Source: CAZENU01 sp965222125 (GTDB taxonomy: Bacteria > Chloroflexota > Dehalococcoidia > Lucifugimonadales > CAZENU01). Taken from it: DNA of 64,000 nucleotides. The translations under genes were made by a program, and so were the position numbers. Of this stretch, positions 25,145-33,643 are shown one piece after another; the first letter of the stretch is position 1, and every line of letters starts with the position of its first letter. The DNA lies in the NCBI GenBank assembly GCA_965222125.1, contig CBDCTC010000003.1:248001-312000 (forward strand). The letters are read 5' to 3'. The notes under the pieces were generated by a model. It searched no databases, was not told the DNA's origin, and saw only the letters and a program-made list of their open reading frames with translations.

Positions 25145-27979
25145 CTACAGCCGCTGGTTGGACACGACGGGCTCCGATGCCAATAGCTCTCGGAGCTTGC
25201 CGAGGTCGGGCAGGCCCAGAATCTCGGATATTCCGTCGTCCAGAACGTGGCGCGCCGGGCATTGCGCCATAGCCGGCAGGCGTTCGAACTCCGCTTCCGC
25301 CATCTCGTCGAACAGGTTCGACAGGCCTTGAAGCTGTGCTGGCGAGACACGACGCAGGTCGAGAACCGGCAGCATCTCCAGATCGGCCTTCTTCATGGCG
25401 ACCCAGCCGCCCTCTGTGCTGGTCCGTTGCGCCAGGATGGTCAACAGCCCCAGGCTGGAGTTCAGCCAGACTACAAGAGCCTTCTCGGCTGGCGCATCTT
25501 GAACTCGGATGGGCCACCATACGTTGGACAGCACTCTCGTCTCTGACCGCATTGCAACGACTCTTGTGGTGTCGAGTCTCAGCCGTTCGGCGACGAGGAG
25601 CCGGCCCGCCTTTGGCCAAAGTTGATCAACCGCTTTGAGATGGCGCCCTGGCCGGGGTTGAGTAAGCGGTGCGAGGTACTTGTCCGGCCCAGCCACCAGC
25701 CGTGTCCTCTGTTCCGTGTCGTGGTTTTCCACCATCGGATAGGCAGTAACGGCGTCGGTACGCTCAAAGCCATCCCACACATCGCGGCGGTCGGGACCAA
25801 CCTTGCCAATTGCACCGAGGCTGCAAAGCGGAACGTTGGCAGCGTCTCCCTCGCCAGGGACCCGTACTTCTCCGTCGTCCAATAGCTTGAGCGCGCTGCG
25901 AATCAGGTCGGCGCGTGCGAACTGCACGCCAGCCCACTTCCTGCGGGCCAGTTTCGATTCAGGCATAGACAACACCTCGCCGACATGCTGGCCGTCAACC
26001 TCCAGTAGTGCAGTGCCCGTCCCCTCGAACGTCGCTGGCTTTGTCGCGGTAATTGCCTGTGCCACGCGGTGGGCATCCAACACGCCGTCCGGGTTTCGCC
26101 AGAGATTGACGAAGGCAGTGGGGCGTTCCACTGAGTCATCGTTGTTTGGGCGGCGCGTCGCTATCAGCAGCGCCTCCGAGAGGTCCGTGCTGTCCGAGAA
26201 GTTCCAGCGCAACGGATCGTGGGACGCAATCACCATGTCGAGGGTGAAGTCACGCTCTATGAGGGAACGGGTCTGAGCCCAGGATGGGCCGGTGCACACC
26301 GTTGCGGGCAGCACCAAGGCCAAACGTCCCTCGCCCGGCCTGAGCTTGGGCGCGGCCGCCGCAACGAACGCAGCGCCAAGTCCGGCAGTGGCCGACGCCT
26401 GCCGTTGCTTCAGCCGACTCGCCAGCTCGTCCTGAAGCCTGCGCCGTTCAGCCGCGGGCAGGCTGCCAAACAGCAAGTTGCCGCCCACGGAACGGGTGAA
26501 CGGCGGGTTCATGATTACCAAGTCCAGGTCTGGCAGCGTGGCGGTCACGCCCTCTTTCGCGCCGCGGGAGCCGCCACCGGACACCCTTTCGGCGTCCTGG
26601 GTAGCCACGCCCGTCTCCTCGGAGGACAGCGCGAATTGGACCGCCGCTTGGTCTTCTCCCAGAAAGTCCAGCGAGCCCAGAGATACATTCGAGCCTTGCA
26701 CTCCCAGGGGCATCACGTAGAGGTTCATGCGGTCGAATCGTATGTCAGGGTTGAGCATCGCCAGACTGGTGGCGGCGAAGTGCACGGCGGAAAGCTGCAC
26801 GTCGTAGCCGTGTAGGGCCTGCTCCACCATCGCCTTGTGCAATGCAGCGGCGTTCTCCCCGCCAGCGTCCGCATGCCGCCGCTCCGCCTCAGCAGCCACT
26901 GCCATCAACAGGGTTCCCGTGCCGCAAGCAAGGTCGGCCACGTTGAGGGAGGCGGGGAACTCGTGGTCGCTCCAGTCAATGTGGGGCGGCCAATTATGGA
27001 ACACGAGCCGTGACAGCAGTGTGGCCGCCGGCACCGAGGTGTAGTAAGCGCCGGAGAACTTGGCGTCTGTCAACAGAGTGTGGAACAGCCGGCCCGATAG
27101 ATCGTGCCCTTCCAGCCGGCGCGTGTCCTCCACAGCCTTCACGAGGGGGCCGATAACCGGGGCCTGGACGTCGTCCGGCCCATCGGCAAGCACGTCGAGG
27201 ATGTTGGCGGCCAACTCAAACACGGGCACGTAGTTGATGCTGTCGCATATGTCGCGCCAGGCATCGCGCAGTCCGGGGATGCCCCCTCCCAGCGCCTCGT
27301 TGACGGTAGGAACATCTTCATTCGCGGCGGCCAGACGGTCCTGGAATGCCAGAGCGTTGAAGAGCACCAAGCATCCAATGCGGAGGGCGGCGGCGCGGTT
27401 CTTCTCCTGGTCGGTACTGGCGATGATGTCGGCTATGCGGCGGGATATCCGGGCGTGCCCGGTGACTTGTTTCGCCGCCTGCTCCAACGCGTACCCAATC
27501 GCCACGGCCGCGGCGATGACGCGGTCCACTCCTTCCAGCTCCAGCGGGAGGGTGCGGAGTTGGTCGGCGAGCTCCGCCACGGACCCGCTCCTGACGTGCG
27601 GCTCCGGTGTCGTTTCACCGAGAGAGCCATGCACCCACCATTGGAGGTCCGCGGCGGCCTCAAGCTCGGTGCGCGTGTTCTCCTCGTGTCGAAGCCTGTC
27701 GGGATAGAGGACGCCAATCGCTCCGAGGGCTTCGGGGAAGTCCGCTAGGCGTTGCCCGAGCTGGTCTGCGAGTAGACTGGCGGAGTCCTCCCACTTACAT
27801 TCCAGGAGGACAAGGTCACCCCTCAGGTCTACACGGACATCAGGGATGCCTTTCCGACTCCGGCGCTCCGCCCTGGCCGACAAGCCGTGGTCGCCGAGCA
27901 ACTCGGCCAAGAGGACGTTGACGACCTCTTCCCGAATAGTTTCGGCGTCACTCTGCCTGGATGCCGCTGGTTCTGTCAT
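25145..27979 (-). CDS. single-chain DNA N6-methyltransferase with N-terminal nuclease-like domain (type IIG-like)
   Basis: A 944-residue protein. Residues about 30-80 (SRKGIPDVRVDLRGDLVLLE, CKW) have the PD-(D/E)xK nuclease spacing. A helical linker follows. SAM motif I is VADLACGTGTLLMAVAAEAE (about residue 350), and the catalytic motif is NPPF (about residue 500). The C-terminal third (residues 680-900, with WWPIRVQDAPAEKALVVWLN) looks like a target recognition region. This is the layout of type IIG/Eco57I-like restriction-modification enzymes. It stands alone between metabolic genes, with a REP-like hairpin at 28005. It is intact and may work alone. Confidence 0.85.
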   Translation of the reverse strand: MTEPAASRQSDAETIREEVVNVLLAELLGDHGLSARAERRSRKGIPDVRVDLRGDLVLLECKWEDSASLLADQLGQRLADFPEALGAIGVLYPDRLRHEENTRTELEAAADLQWWVHGSLGETTPEPHVRSGSVAELADQLRTLPLELEGVDRVIAAAVAIGYALEQAAKQVTGHARISRRIADIIASTDQEKNRAAALRIGCLVLFNALAFQDRLAAANEDVPTVNEALGGGIPGLRDAWRDICDSINYVPVFELAANILDVLADGPDDVQAPVIGPLVKAVEDTRRLEGHDLSGRLFHTLLTDAKFSGAYYTSVPAATLLSRLVFHNWPPHIDWSDHEFPASLNVADLACGTGTLLMAVAAEAERRHADAGGENAAALHKAMVEQALHGYDVQLSAVHFAATSLAMLNPDIRFDRMNLYVMPLGVQGSNVSLGSLDFLGEDQAAVQFALSSEETGVATQDAERVSGGGSRGAKEGVTATLPDLDLVIMNPPFTRSVGGNLLFGSLPAAERRRLQDELASRLKQRQASATAGLGAAFVAAAAPKLRPGEGRLALVLPATVCTGPSWAQTRSLIERDFTLDMVIASHDPLRWNFSDSTDLSEALLIATRRPNNDDSVERPTAFVNLWRNPDGVLDAHRVAQAITATKPATFEGTGTALLEVDGQHVGEVLSMPESKLARRKWAGVQFARADLIRSALKLLDDGEVRVPGEGDAANVPLCSLGAIGKVGPDRRDVWDGFERTDAVTAYPMVENHDTEQRTRLVAGPDKYLAPLTQPRPGRHLKAVDQLWPKAGRLLVAERLRLDTTRVVAMRSETRVLSNVWWPIRVQDAPAEKALVVWLNSSLGLLTILAQRTSTEGGWVAMKKADLEMLPVLDLRRVSPAQLQGLSNLFDEMAEAEFERLPAMAQCPARHVLDDGISEILGLPDLGKLRELLASEPVVSNQRL

Positions 27980-28004
27980 GTTCGAAGTCCCACTATCCTG
28001 GGCC

Positions 28005-28060
28005 CTTCAAAACACCCCGACGGGGCGTCGGGGCACTCAGGGCGATCGTGTGCGCGCAAC
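28005..28060. repeat. REP-like hairpin element (copy A)
   Basis: ACACCCCGACGGGGCGTCGG and following GGCACTCAGGGCGA. CCCCGAC and GTCGGGG form a hairpin. The same block in slightly different form (CACCCCGACGAGGCGTCCGG, GGCACTCAGGACGA) occurs at 49983-50040. It lies between two genes. Confidence 0.7.
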
Positions 28061-28071
28061 GTCGCCATCGC

Positions 28072-28539
28072 CTAGCTTACGGGGTCCTGCTTCCAGCGGG
28101 CCTCCATCGCCAGCACCTTGTCCAGGCGGCGGCGGTAGCGCTCCTCAGGGGCGAACTCGGCGGACACGAACGCGTCCACCAGATCTCTGGCGACCTGGTC
28201 GCCGACGATGCGCGAGCCGAGACACAGCACGTTCATGTCGTCGTGCTCGACGCCCTGCCGGGCCGAGTAGGTGTCGTGGCAGACGCTCGCCCGGATGCCA
28301 AGGACCTTGTTCGCGGCGACGCACGCGCCGACGCCGCTGCCGCAGACGACCACGCCGCGGTCAGCGTCTCCCGCCGCGACTCTCTCCGCGACCGCCAAAG
28401 CGAAGTCGGGATAGTCGTCCTCGGGGTCGTGTTCGTGGGCGCCGACGTCGTACACGTCGTGGCCGAGCGCCTCCAGGTGCTCCCGGAGCGGGCCCTTGAG
28501 CTGATATCCCCAGTGGTCGCCGCCGACAACGATTCTCAA
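28072..28539 (-). CDS. rpiB: ribose-5-phosphate isomerase B family (RpiB/LacAB)
   Basis: A 155-residue RpiB/LacA/LacB protein. MRIVVGGDHWGYQLKGPLRE, then DYPDFALAVAERVA and VVCGSGVGACVAANK hold the phosphate-binding and active-site residues; the catalytic cysteine is in VVCGSG and the ring-opening His is in VCHDTYSARQ. It interconverts ribose-5-phosphate and ribulose-5-phosphate or related sugars. Translation probably starts at TTG 28539. It is separate from other pentose genes. Confidence 0.9.
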   Translation of the reverse strand: MRIVVGGDHWGYQLKGPLREHLEALGHDVYDVGAHEHDPEDDYPDFALAVAERVAAGDADRGVVVCGSGVGACVAANKVLGIRASVCHDTYSARQGVEHDDMNVLCLGSRIVGDQVARDLVDAFVSAEFAPEERYRRRLDKVLAMEARWKQDPVS

Positions 28540-28590
28540 TTCTCGTACACCTGCCCGTTCACGATATCACAACGTGACCGAGAGACGGCT

Positions 28591-29361
28591 ATGATACGGG
28601 CCGGAGGCAGAAAGTTGACGGCAACGACGCTAAGTGTGCGCGAGCGGTACGACGCGACCAGGCCTCGGCTGCTCGCCATGCTCGACGAGATGGCGCGGGC
28701 CGGGCGGGTGCGGGCCACGGTCTATCTGACGCCGGGCGCGGCCCCGCCGGACACGTTCGCCGCCGCCGCGGACGTCCGTGAGGCGGTCCGTGCGCTCGGC
28801 GACCCGGACACGGGCGTGGCAGTCTTCTGGGAGCCGGACAGCATCACGGCGGTGGCGCCCCCGTTTCCGATCGGCGAGACGGCCGTCGCGGACGGCCTGG
28901 ACACCGGTCCGCTCGCGGCGCTGCTCGGTCGCAGGCTGCGCGTGGCCGTCGTCATGATCCGGCTCGGACGCTACGCGGTGGGAGTCCTGGACGGCGTCTC
29001 ACTCGTGGCGTCCAAGACCGACGCGCGCTACGTGAAGTCGCGCCATCGTGCGGGCGGGTCGTCGCAGCGTCGCTTCGAGCGCAGCCGCGAGAGGCTGATC
29101 CGCGAGCTCTACGACAAGACGTGCGTGGTCGCGTCCGACATCCTGCGTCCCTTCGCCGATCGCCTGGACTACGTATTTCTCGGCGGCGAGAAGCAGACCG
29201 TCGGCGGGCTGCTGCGCAGGTGCGACGCGCTGCGAAGGCTGGAGCCCATCACGCTACAGCGCCGGCTCAACGTCCGCAGGCCGGGCCAGGCCGCGCTCGA
29301 AAGCATCCACGCCGAAGTCTGGAGCAGCCGCGTAGTCGTCTTGGACCGGGCCGCGAGTTGA
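28591..29361 (+). CDS. VLRF1-type (Vms1/Ankzf1 release-factor-like) protein
   Basis: A 256-residue protein. The central part (GVSLVASKTDARYVKSRHRA, then GGSSQRRFERSRERLIRELY) has the G-x-x-Q loop of eRF1-related VLRF1 domains, which release stalled nascent chains from peptidyl-tRNA in ribosome quality control. The C-terminal part (ILRPFADRLDYVFLGGEKQT) matches the same family in Actinobacteria and Chloroflexota (acVLRF1). ATG 28591 is the most likely start, though its ribosome binding site is weak. It is divergent from rpiB. Confidence 0.75.
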   Translation: MIRAGGRKLTATTLSVRERYDATRPRLLAMLDEMARAGRVRATVYLTPGAAPPDTFAAAADVREAVRALGDPDTGVAVFWEPDSITAVAPPFPIGETAVADGLDTGPLAALLGRRLRVAVVMIRLGRYAVGVLDGVSLVASKTDARYVKSRHRAGGSSQRRFERSRERLIRELYDKTCVVASDILRPFADRLDYVFLGGEKQTVGGLLRRCDALRRLEPITLQRRLNVRRPGQAALESIHAEVWSSRVVVLDRAAS

Positions 29362-29430
29362 CGCATGTTGCGAGGCGGCGGAGACCCGCTTGCACTTTGA
29401 ATCACAAGCCTACGAGCGCTGGAGGAAGAT

Positions 29431-29646
29431 ATGGCAGCGCCGACGGAGATCATATTCGAAGTGACCGAAGCCATCGAAGGCGGCTTCGACGCTCGGGCGT
29501 TGGGCTACGACATATTCACGCAGGGGGAAGACTTGGTCGACCTGAAGGCGATGGTCAAAGACGCGGTGCTTTGCCACTTCGGTGATGACGGCGGGGCCAG
29601 GGTCGTCAGACTGCATTTCGTCAAGGACGAAGCTATCGCGGTATGA
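29431..29646 (+). CDS. orphan HicB-like antitoxin
   Basis: A 71-residue protein (MAAPTEIIFEVTEAIEGGFD, then DIFTQGEDLVDLKAMVKDAV) clearly homologous to HicB at 15863-16081, sharing the IIFEV start, a central TxGEDLxDL-type segment and a C-terminal RLHFVKDEA. ATG 29431 follows GGAGGA. Its usual partner hicA has been reduced to about nine codons that overlap its stop. It may still bind other HicA proteins, for instance that of the restriction operon. Confidence 0.8.
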   Translation: MAAPTEIIFEVTEAIEGGFDARALGYDIFTQGEDLVDLKAMVKDAVLCHFGDDGGARVVRLHFVKDEAIAV

Positions 29647-29672
29647 GACTGCCCCGCGATACATCGGGCGAG
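29643..29672 (+). pseudogene. nine-codon remnant of hicA
   Basis: ATGA overlap with the HicB gene opens MRLPRDTSGED, the same start as HicA at 15866 (VRLPRDVSG). After the first nine or so codons the similarity ends and the next gene, on the other strand, is reached. The toxin part has been deleted. Confidence 0.6.
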
Positions 29673-29688
29673 GACCGGCGTCCAGGGT

Positions 29689-30006
29689 CTATCCCAGGGC
29701 GTCTTCGGTCTCCCATTCGTCTTCGAACTCCATGATGTTGTTCCAGCGTTCGAGAGACGGCTCGTACGCGTCCAGCCACTCCGAATAGGAGTCGGAAGAA
29801 GTAGCAGACTTCCAGGCCTCACGGCTTTCCCAATACTGCAGGGCGAGGTAGGACCGCGTGCCCCGGATGCGCAGCAGTCCGAGTCCAGGGCAGCCCGGTA
29901 GTCTGCCGTAGTGGGGAACTACGCCCTCCCGGACGAGGTCGAGGAGCTCGGACTCTCTGTGGCCGTCCCTGAGGCCCCAGCGTTTGACGATGACAAACTG
30001 TGGCAT
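29689..30006 (-). CDS. ABM-fold (antibiotic biosynthesis monooxygenase-like) small protein
   Basis: A 105-residue protein that reads as a dimeric alpha+beta barrel: MPQFVIVKRWGLRDGHRESE, then SYLALQYWESREAWKSA, typical of the ABM superfamily. Members are cofactor-free oxygenases or heme-degrading enzymes, but many are unassigned. It begins 16 bp after the 2-deoxyribosyltransferase-like gene ends and may be in one operon with it and the SDR gene. Confidence 0.6.
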   Translation of the reverse strand: MPQFVIVKRWGLRDGHRESELLDLVREGVVPHYGRLPGCPGLGLLRIRGTRSYLALQYWESREAWKSATSSDSYSEWLDAYEPSLERWNNIMEFEDEWETEDALG

Positions 30007-30022
30007 CTCGGCGTTGATCCGC

Positions 30023-30393
30023 CTACCGCAGGGCGTCGAGGGCTTGGGCCCAGGTCGGGTGCGCTTCGACCGATGGCAGGGTGTGGAAGAGGTGCTCCGG
30101 CTCGCCGAAGACGATGGTCCGTTTGCCCCAGCCTAGGGCCATCCCGAACTCGACGTGCCGGCCTCCGCTGCCACCGCCGCCGGGCTCCAGGAAGCAGACG
30201 ACCGCATCGGCCGCGGCGACATCCTCGAAGTCCTCCTGCGCGAACATGGCCCACAGCGGGTCGTCGAGGCCGCCCGAACGCTGTGCGAGCGGATCCAGCG
30301 TGAGGTGACGGAGTGGCCGAGCGCCGATAGCTCCTCGGCGCGGCGTTGCAACTCCGGCCTGCGCCGGTACCGTGCCGCGAGGTAGACTCGCAT
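30023..30393 (-). pseudogene. nucleoside 2-deoxyribosyltransferase-like protein, one frameshift
   Basis: ATG 30393 starts MRVYLAARYRRRPELQRRAE and after one base shift near 30295 continues LDPLAQRSGGLDDPLWAMFA and DAVVCFLEPGGGGSGGRHVE, then FGMALGWGKR. This is the nucleoside 2-deoxyribosyltransferase / TIR-like fold, with the catalytic glutamate in GGRHVEFG. The full length would be about 122 residues. Either a recent pseudogene or an assembly indel. It lies in a run SDR - this gene - ABM protein. Confidence 0.7.
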
Positions 30394-30415
30394 CCGCGCC
30401 GCCTCCCGGTCGGGA

Positions 30416-31195
30416 CTACTGCGCCGTGTAACCGCCGTCCACCATGATCGGCGCGCCGGTGACGAAGGATGACTCGTCAGACGCCAGGTACAGCGCGGCG
30501 TAGGCTATGTCCTCGGCCCGGCCGAGCCTGCCCAACGGGTGCTTCTTGATCAGGGCCTCGTAGATCTCCGGGTTGTCGGTGAGTGCGGCCGTCATGTTCG
30601 TCTCGGTGTAGCCTGGGCAGATGCAGTTCACCCGGATGTTGTCGCGGGCGCACCCGGTGGCCAGGTTGCGGGTGAACTGGAGCACGCCGCCCTTGGAGGG
30701 TGGGTACGGGTTGAAGCCGCCGGTGACGGCAGGGATTTCCGACGTGTAGCCGACCACCGCGATGATCGACGCGAGGTTGACGATCGAGCCGCCTCCGCCG
30801 CGCTTCATCTCCGGAACGGCGTGCCAGGACACCAGGTAGGTGCCCTTGAGGTTGACCTCGATCACCCGGTCCCAGACCTCCTCCGGGCTGGCATCCGGCC
30901 CGGCCGCGTTCCGCCCTGTCACTCCGGCGCTGTTGACCAGCACGTCGAGCTTACCGTAGGCGTCCAGCGCGGCGTCGACCATCGCTTTGGCGTCGTCGGT
31001 GCGGGAGACGTCGCCGGTCACGACGACGGCCTCGCCGCCCACGGCCCCGACCTCGTCGGCGGTCTGCCGGGCGCTGTCCTCGCCCACGTCCGAGACGACG
31101 ATTCTGGCGCCCTCTCGGGCGAACAGCACCGAGGTGGCGCGGCCTATCCCGGAGCCTCCGCCGGTGATCAGGGCGACCTTGTTCTCGAGCCTCAT
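30416..31195 (-). CDS. SDR family oxidoreductase (classical)
   Basis: A 259-residue classical short-chain dehydrogenase. It has the TGGGSGIG cofactor motif (residues about 10-17), D at ARIVVSDVG for NAD preference, NSAG motif (VLVNSAGVTGRN), active-site Ser in NLASI and YPPSKGG (YxxxK), and the C-terminal VTGAPIMVDGGYTAQ. It oxidises or reduces a secondary alcohol, substrate unknown. It precedes the deoxyribosyltransferase-like gene by 22 bp on the same strand. Confidence 0.92.
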   Translation of the reverse strand: MRLENKVALITGGGSGIGRATSVLFAREGARIVVSDVGEDSARQTADEVGAVGGEAVVVTGDVSRTDDAKAMVDAALDAYGKLDVLVNSAGVTGRNAAGPDASPEEVWDRVIEVNLKGTYLVSWHAVPEMKRGGGGSIVNLASIIAVVGYTSEIPAVTGGFNPYPPSKGGVLQFTRNLATGCARDNIRVNCICPGYTETNMTAALTDNPEIYEALIKKHPLGRLGRAEDIAYAALYLASDESSFVTGAPIMVDGGYTAQ

Positions 31196-31270
31196 GACAA
31201 CCTCCCGGCGGGAGTCGCTTCGTCGAGGCGCATCATACTACAGGGACGAGGCACGACGGCGCGCCCGGGG

Positions 31271-31954
31271 TCAGCCGCGGATGGGTACGGATTCGCCGGC
31301 GGCGTACCTGCGCCACGCGCCGTCTTCGTACACGGTGACCGAGCCTGGGCCCAGCACTCTCCAGCCGTCCCCGTCCCCAAGGCAGGCGGTCATCGCGTCG
31401 ATGCCGAGGACCACCTGCTCCGGCGGCGCTTCCTCGGCCAGCTCGGCGGCGACTACCTCAGGGTCGGCGCGCTCGTGGTGGGGTAGCACGGTCACGCGGT
31501 CCACGACGCCGAGCGCGTCGAGCCAGCCCCGGTACCGCATCCTGGAGCCCAGCACCATTGCGCCGGCGCTGGAGCCGGCGACCACCGCGCCGCGGGCCAA
31601 CGCGTCGCGCAGTGCGGAGAGCAGTAACGAGCCCCGCAGTGTCCTCAGGAGGTGGGCCGGGTCGCCGCCCGTCAGGTATACGACGTCCGCCTGCGCCAGG
31701 GGCGCGATCAGACCGGGGTCCGCAGCGTCGGCCGGACCGAGCACCATGACGGCCGAGGCGTCGGCGCCCAACGACGAGAGGTAGGACACCCCGTTGGAGG
31801 CGGCCTTCGCCGGATTCTGGGCCGCCGCGGCCGTGGGCACGACGGACACCCTGGGCCGGCGCGCGCCGGCCGCCTCCAGGATGGCGGCGTCCATGGCCTC
31901 GCAGCCGGGCCGGAACTCGTCGCCTCCCACCAGCGCTATTTTCCGTACGCTCAT
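31271..31954 (-). CDS. peptidase S51 family (dipeptidase E/cyanophycinase-like)
   Basis: A 227-residue protein of the type 1 glutamine amidotransferase-like fold. The nucleophile elbow GSSAGAMVLGS carries the catalytic serine, with ALVGGDEFRPG near the N-terminus and VVYLTGGDPAHLLRTL before it. S51 enzymes cut Asp-containing dipeptides or cyanophycin. No cyanophycin synthetase is present here. The protein looks complete at both ends. Confidence 0.85.
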   Translation of the reverse strand: MSVRKIALVGGDEFRPGCEAMDAAILEAAGARRPRVSVVPTAAAAQNPAKAASNGVSYLSSLGADASAVMVLGPADAADPGLIAPLAQADVVYLTGGDPAHLLRTLRGSLLLSALRDALARGAVVAGSSAGAMVLGSRMRYRGWLDALGVVDRVTVLPHHERADPEVVAAELAEEAPPEQVVLGIDAMTACLGDGDGWRVLGPGSVTVYEDGAWRRYAAGESVPIRG

Positions 31955-32008
31955 GGGCTTCCTCGACCTTCGAGCGCTCCGGTACGACGGGGCCGAAGCT
32001 CGCGGTTG

Positions 32009-32473
32009 CTACTCGATCTCGACGATGGCCTCGATCTCGACCGGGATGCGGCCGGGCAGGCTGGCCATGCCCACGGCTGACCGGGCGTGCTTGCCCTTGT
32101 CGCCGAACACCTCGACGAGCAGGTCCGACGCGCCGTTGGCGACCGCCGGCTGATCGGTGAAGTCGGCCGTGCAGTTGACCATCGAGAGCAGCTTGACCAC
32201 CCGCTTCACCCGGTCGAGCGACCCCAGGTCCTTCCGGAGCCTGCCCAGGACGTTCATTCCGACGAGGCGCGCGGCCGCGTAGCCCTGCTCGATGGTCATG
32301 TCCTCGCCAAGCTTGCCGAGGGGGACCGTTCCCGTCTCGTCCGCGGCCGGCCCCGTCCCCGCGAGGTACAGCAGATTGCCGGTCCTCACGCTGGGCACGT
32401 AGTTGGCCACCGGATCCGGAGGGTCCGGCAGTTCGATCCCGAGCTCCGTCAGTCTATCGTCTACCGATCCCAT
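32009..32473 (-). CDS. RidA family (YjgF/YER057c) enamine deaminase-like protein
   Basis: A 154-residue RidA-like protein (RTGNLLYLAGTGPA, DMTIEQGYAAARLVGMN, MASLPGRIPVEIEAIVEIE). RidA enzymes remove reactive 2-aminoacrylate-type intermediates. The arginine of the ...LPGRIPVEIEA... motif, which binds the substrate carboxylate, is kept. The longer type with an N-terminal arm is seen. It is separated from the S51 gene by 54 bp. Confidence 0.88.
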   Translation of the reverse strand: MGSVDDRLTELGIELPDPPDPVANYVPSVRTGNLLYLAGTGPAADETGTVPLGKLGEDMTIEQGYAAARLVGMNVLGRLRKDLGSLDRVKRVVKLLSMVNCTADFTDQPAVANGASDLLVEVFGDKGKHARSAVGMASLPGRIPVEIEAIVEIE

Positions 32474-32522
32474 TGGTGCCTCCTGGCTTGTGTAGGTCGA
32501 TTCCTTCGCCGCGCGCTGTGGA

Positions 32523-33575
32523 TCACACGAAGGTCAGCACGCGGGCCGGGTTTGCCGTGATCATGGTGTCAACGTCGTCCTGCGAGATGCCCTTCTGCCT
32601 CATCCTGGGAACGATGTGCTCCAGGATGTGATGGTAGCCGTCGCCGCCGTACCTGGTGAGCCGGTGCTTGAAGCAGACGTCCTGCGCCAGGACGACCCGG
32701 TCGACGTAGCCCGCGTCGATCAGCCTCTGCACGTAGCCGATGCGCTGTGCGTCGTTGGGCATGTCGATCGGGGACAGCGGGTAGTTGGACGACTCCCAGC
32801 CGAACAGGTCGTACTCGAGATAGCACCCCCGTCGGGCGAGCTCGACGACCATCTCGACGTCCGGGACGGTGCGCTCGAGGTGGCCCATTATCACGCGGCC
32901 GATGTCCGCGCCGGCCTCTTCGAGCACGTCGAGTATCTGGTCCGGCGCCTGGTCGCTGCGCCCCGGATGGATCAGGATGGCGGCCCCGGTCTCCCGCTGC
33001 GCGCGGGCCCCAGCACGCAGCACCTTGCGCTCGTTGTCTCTAAGCGGCCACGTGCATCCCAGCTCGCCGATCACGCCGGCCGGAACGCCTGTGTCGCCCA
33101 CGCCCGTCGTCAGGTCGGCGATCATCTCGTCGGCGAGCTCGTCGTCCGTCTTGTCGTCCATCGTCTCGTCGTGGGACGCGGCGACGTAGTAGCCCGCGCC
33201 CATGACGACGTGTACGCCGGTCGCGCGGGATATCCGGGCCAGGGCAAGCGGGTCGCGGCCGATGCCCTTCGTCGTGGCGTCGACGATGCCGCCGCCTCCC
33301 GCGCGCTTGTACAGCCGCGTCTCGTCTATCGCCGTCTCCTCGTCAAGCAGCAGCAGGTTGTCGCGGTTGGCGAACGGGTCGTAACGCACCCAGCCCAGGT
33401 TGTCGAGCCGCACGGGCTCGTAGGCGCGCCCCCGCTCCGAGGCCTCCGCGGGGGGATGGAACATGCAGAGGAAGTCGATGAGCAGATGCTCGTGGGTGGT
33501 GGTCGGCCCGAGCTGCTCGGGCGCGATCGGGCCGAGGACGGTGTGTATCTTGCCTTTCAGTTGGTCGGGCCGCAA
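32523..33575 (-). CDS. phosphotriesterase/lactonase-like amidohydrolase
   Basis: A 350-residue TIM-barrel metallohydrolase. The first metal pair is THEHLLIDF (HxH), the bridging residue lies in GVIGELGC (Glu as in PHP-type members, not carbamylated Lys), then ILIHPG (His), IMGHLERT (His) and LAQDVC (Asp). It probably hydrolyses lactones or phosphoesters. The start TTG 33575 is chosen because GGAGG precedes it by five bases; upstream readings to 33785 are probably not translated. It lies in a run of catabolic-type genes with RidA and MOSC. Confidence 0.88.
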   Translation of the reverse strand: MRPDQLKGKIHTVLGPIAPEQLGPTTTHEHLLIDFLCMFHPPAEASERGRAYEPVRLDNLGWVRYDPFANRDNLLLLDEETAIDETRLYKRAGGGGIVDATTKGIGRDPLALARISRATGVHVVMGAGYYVAASHDETMDDKTDDELADEMIADLTTGVGDTGVPAGVIGELGCTWPLRDNERKVLRAGARAQRETGAAILIHPGRSDQAPDQILDVLEEAGADIGRVIMGHLERTVPDVEMVVELARRGCYLEYDLFGWESSNYPLSPIDMPNDAQRIGYVQRLIDAGYVDRVVLAQDVCFKHRLTRYGGDGYHHILEHIVPRMRQKGISQDDVDTMITANPARVLTFV

Positions 33576-33643
33576 CTTTTCCTCCGGAGATGGGATGGTC
33601 GTGATTCCGAGTGCGTCGTCTTCAGCGCGGGTCGTGGGGCAGG

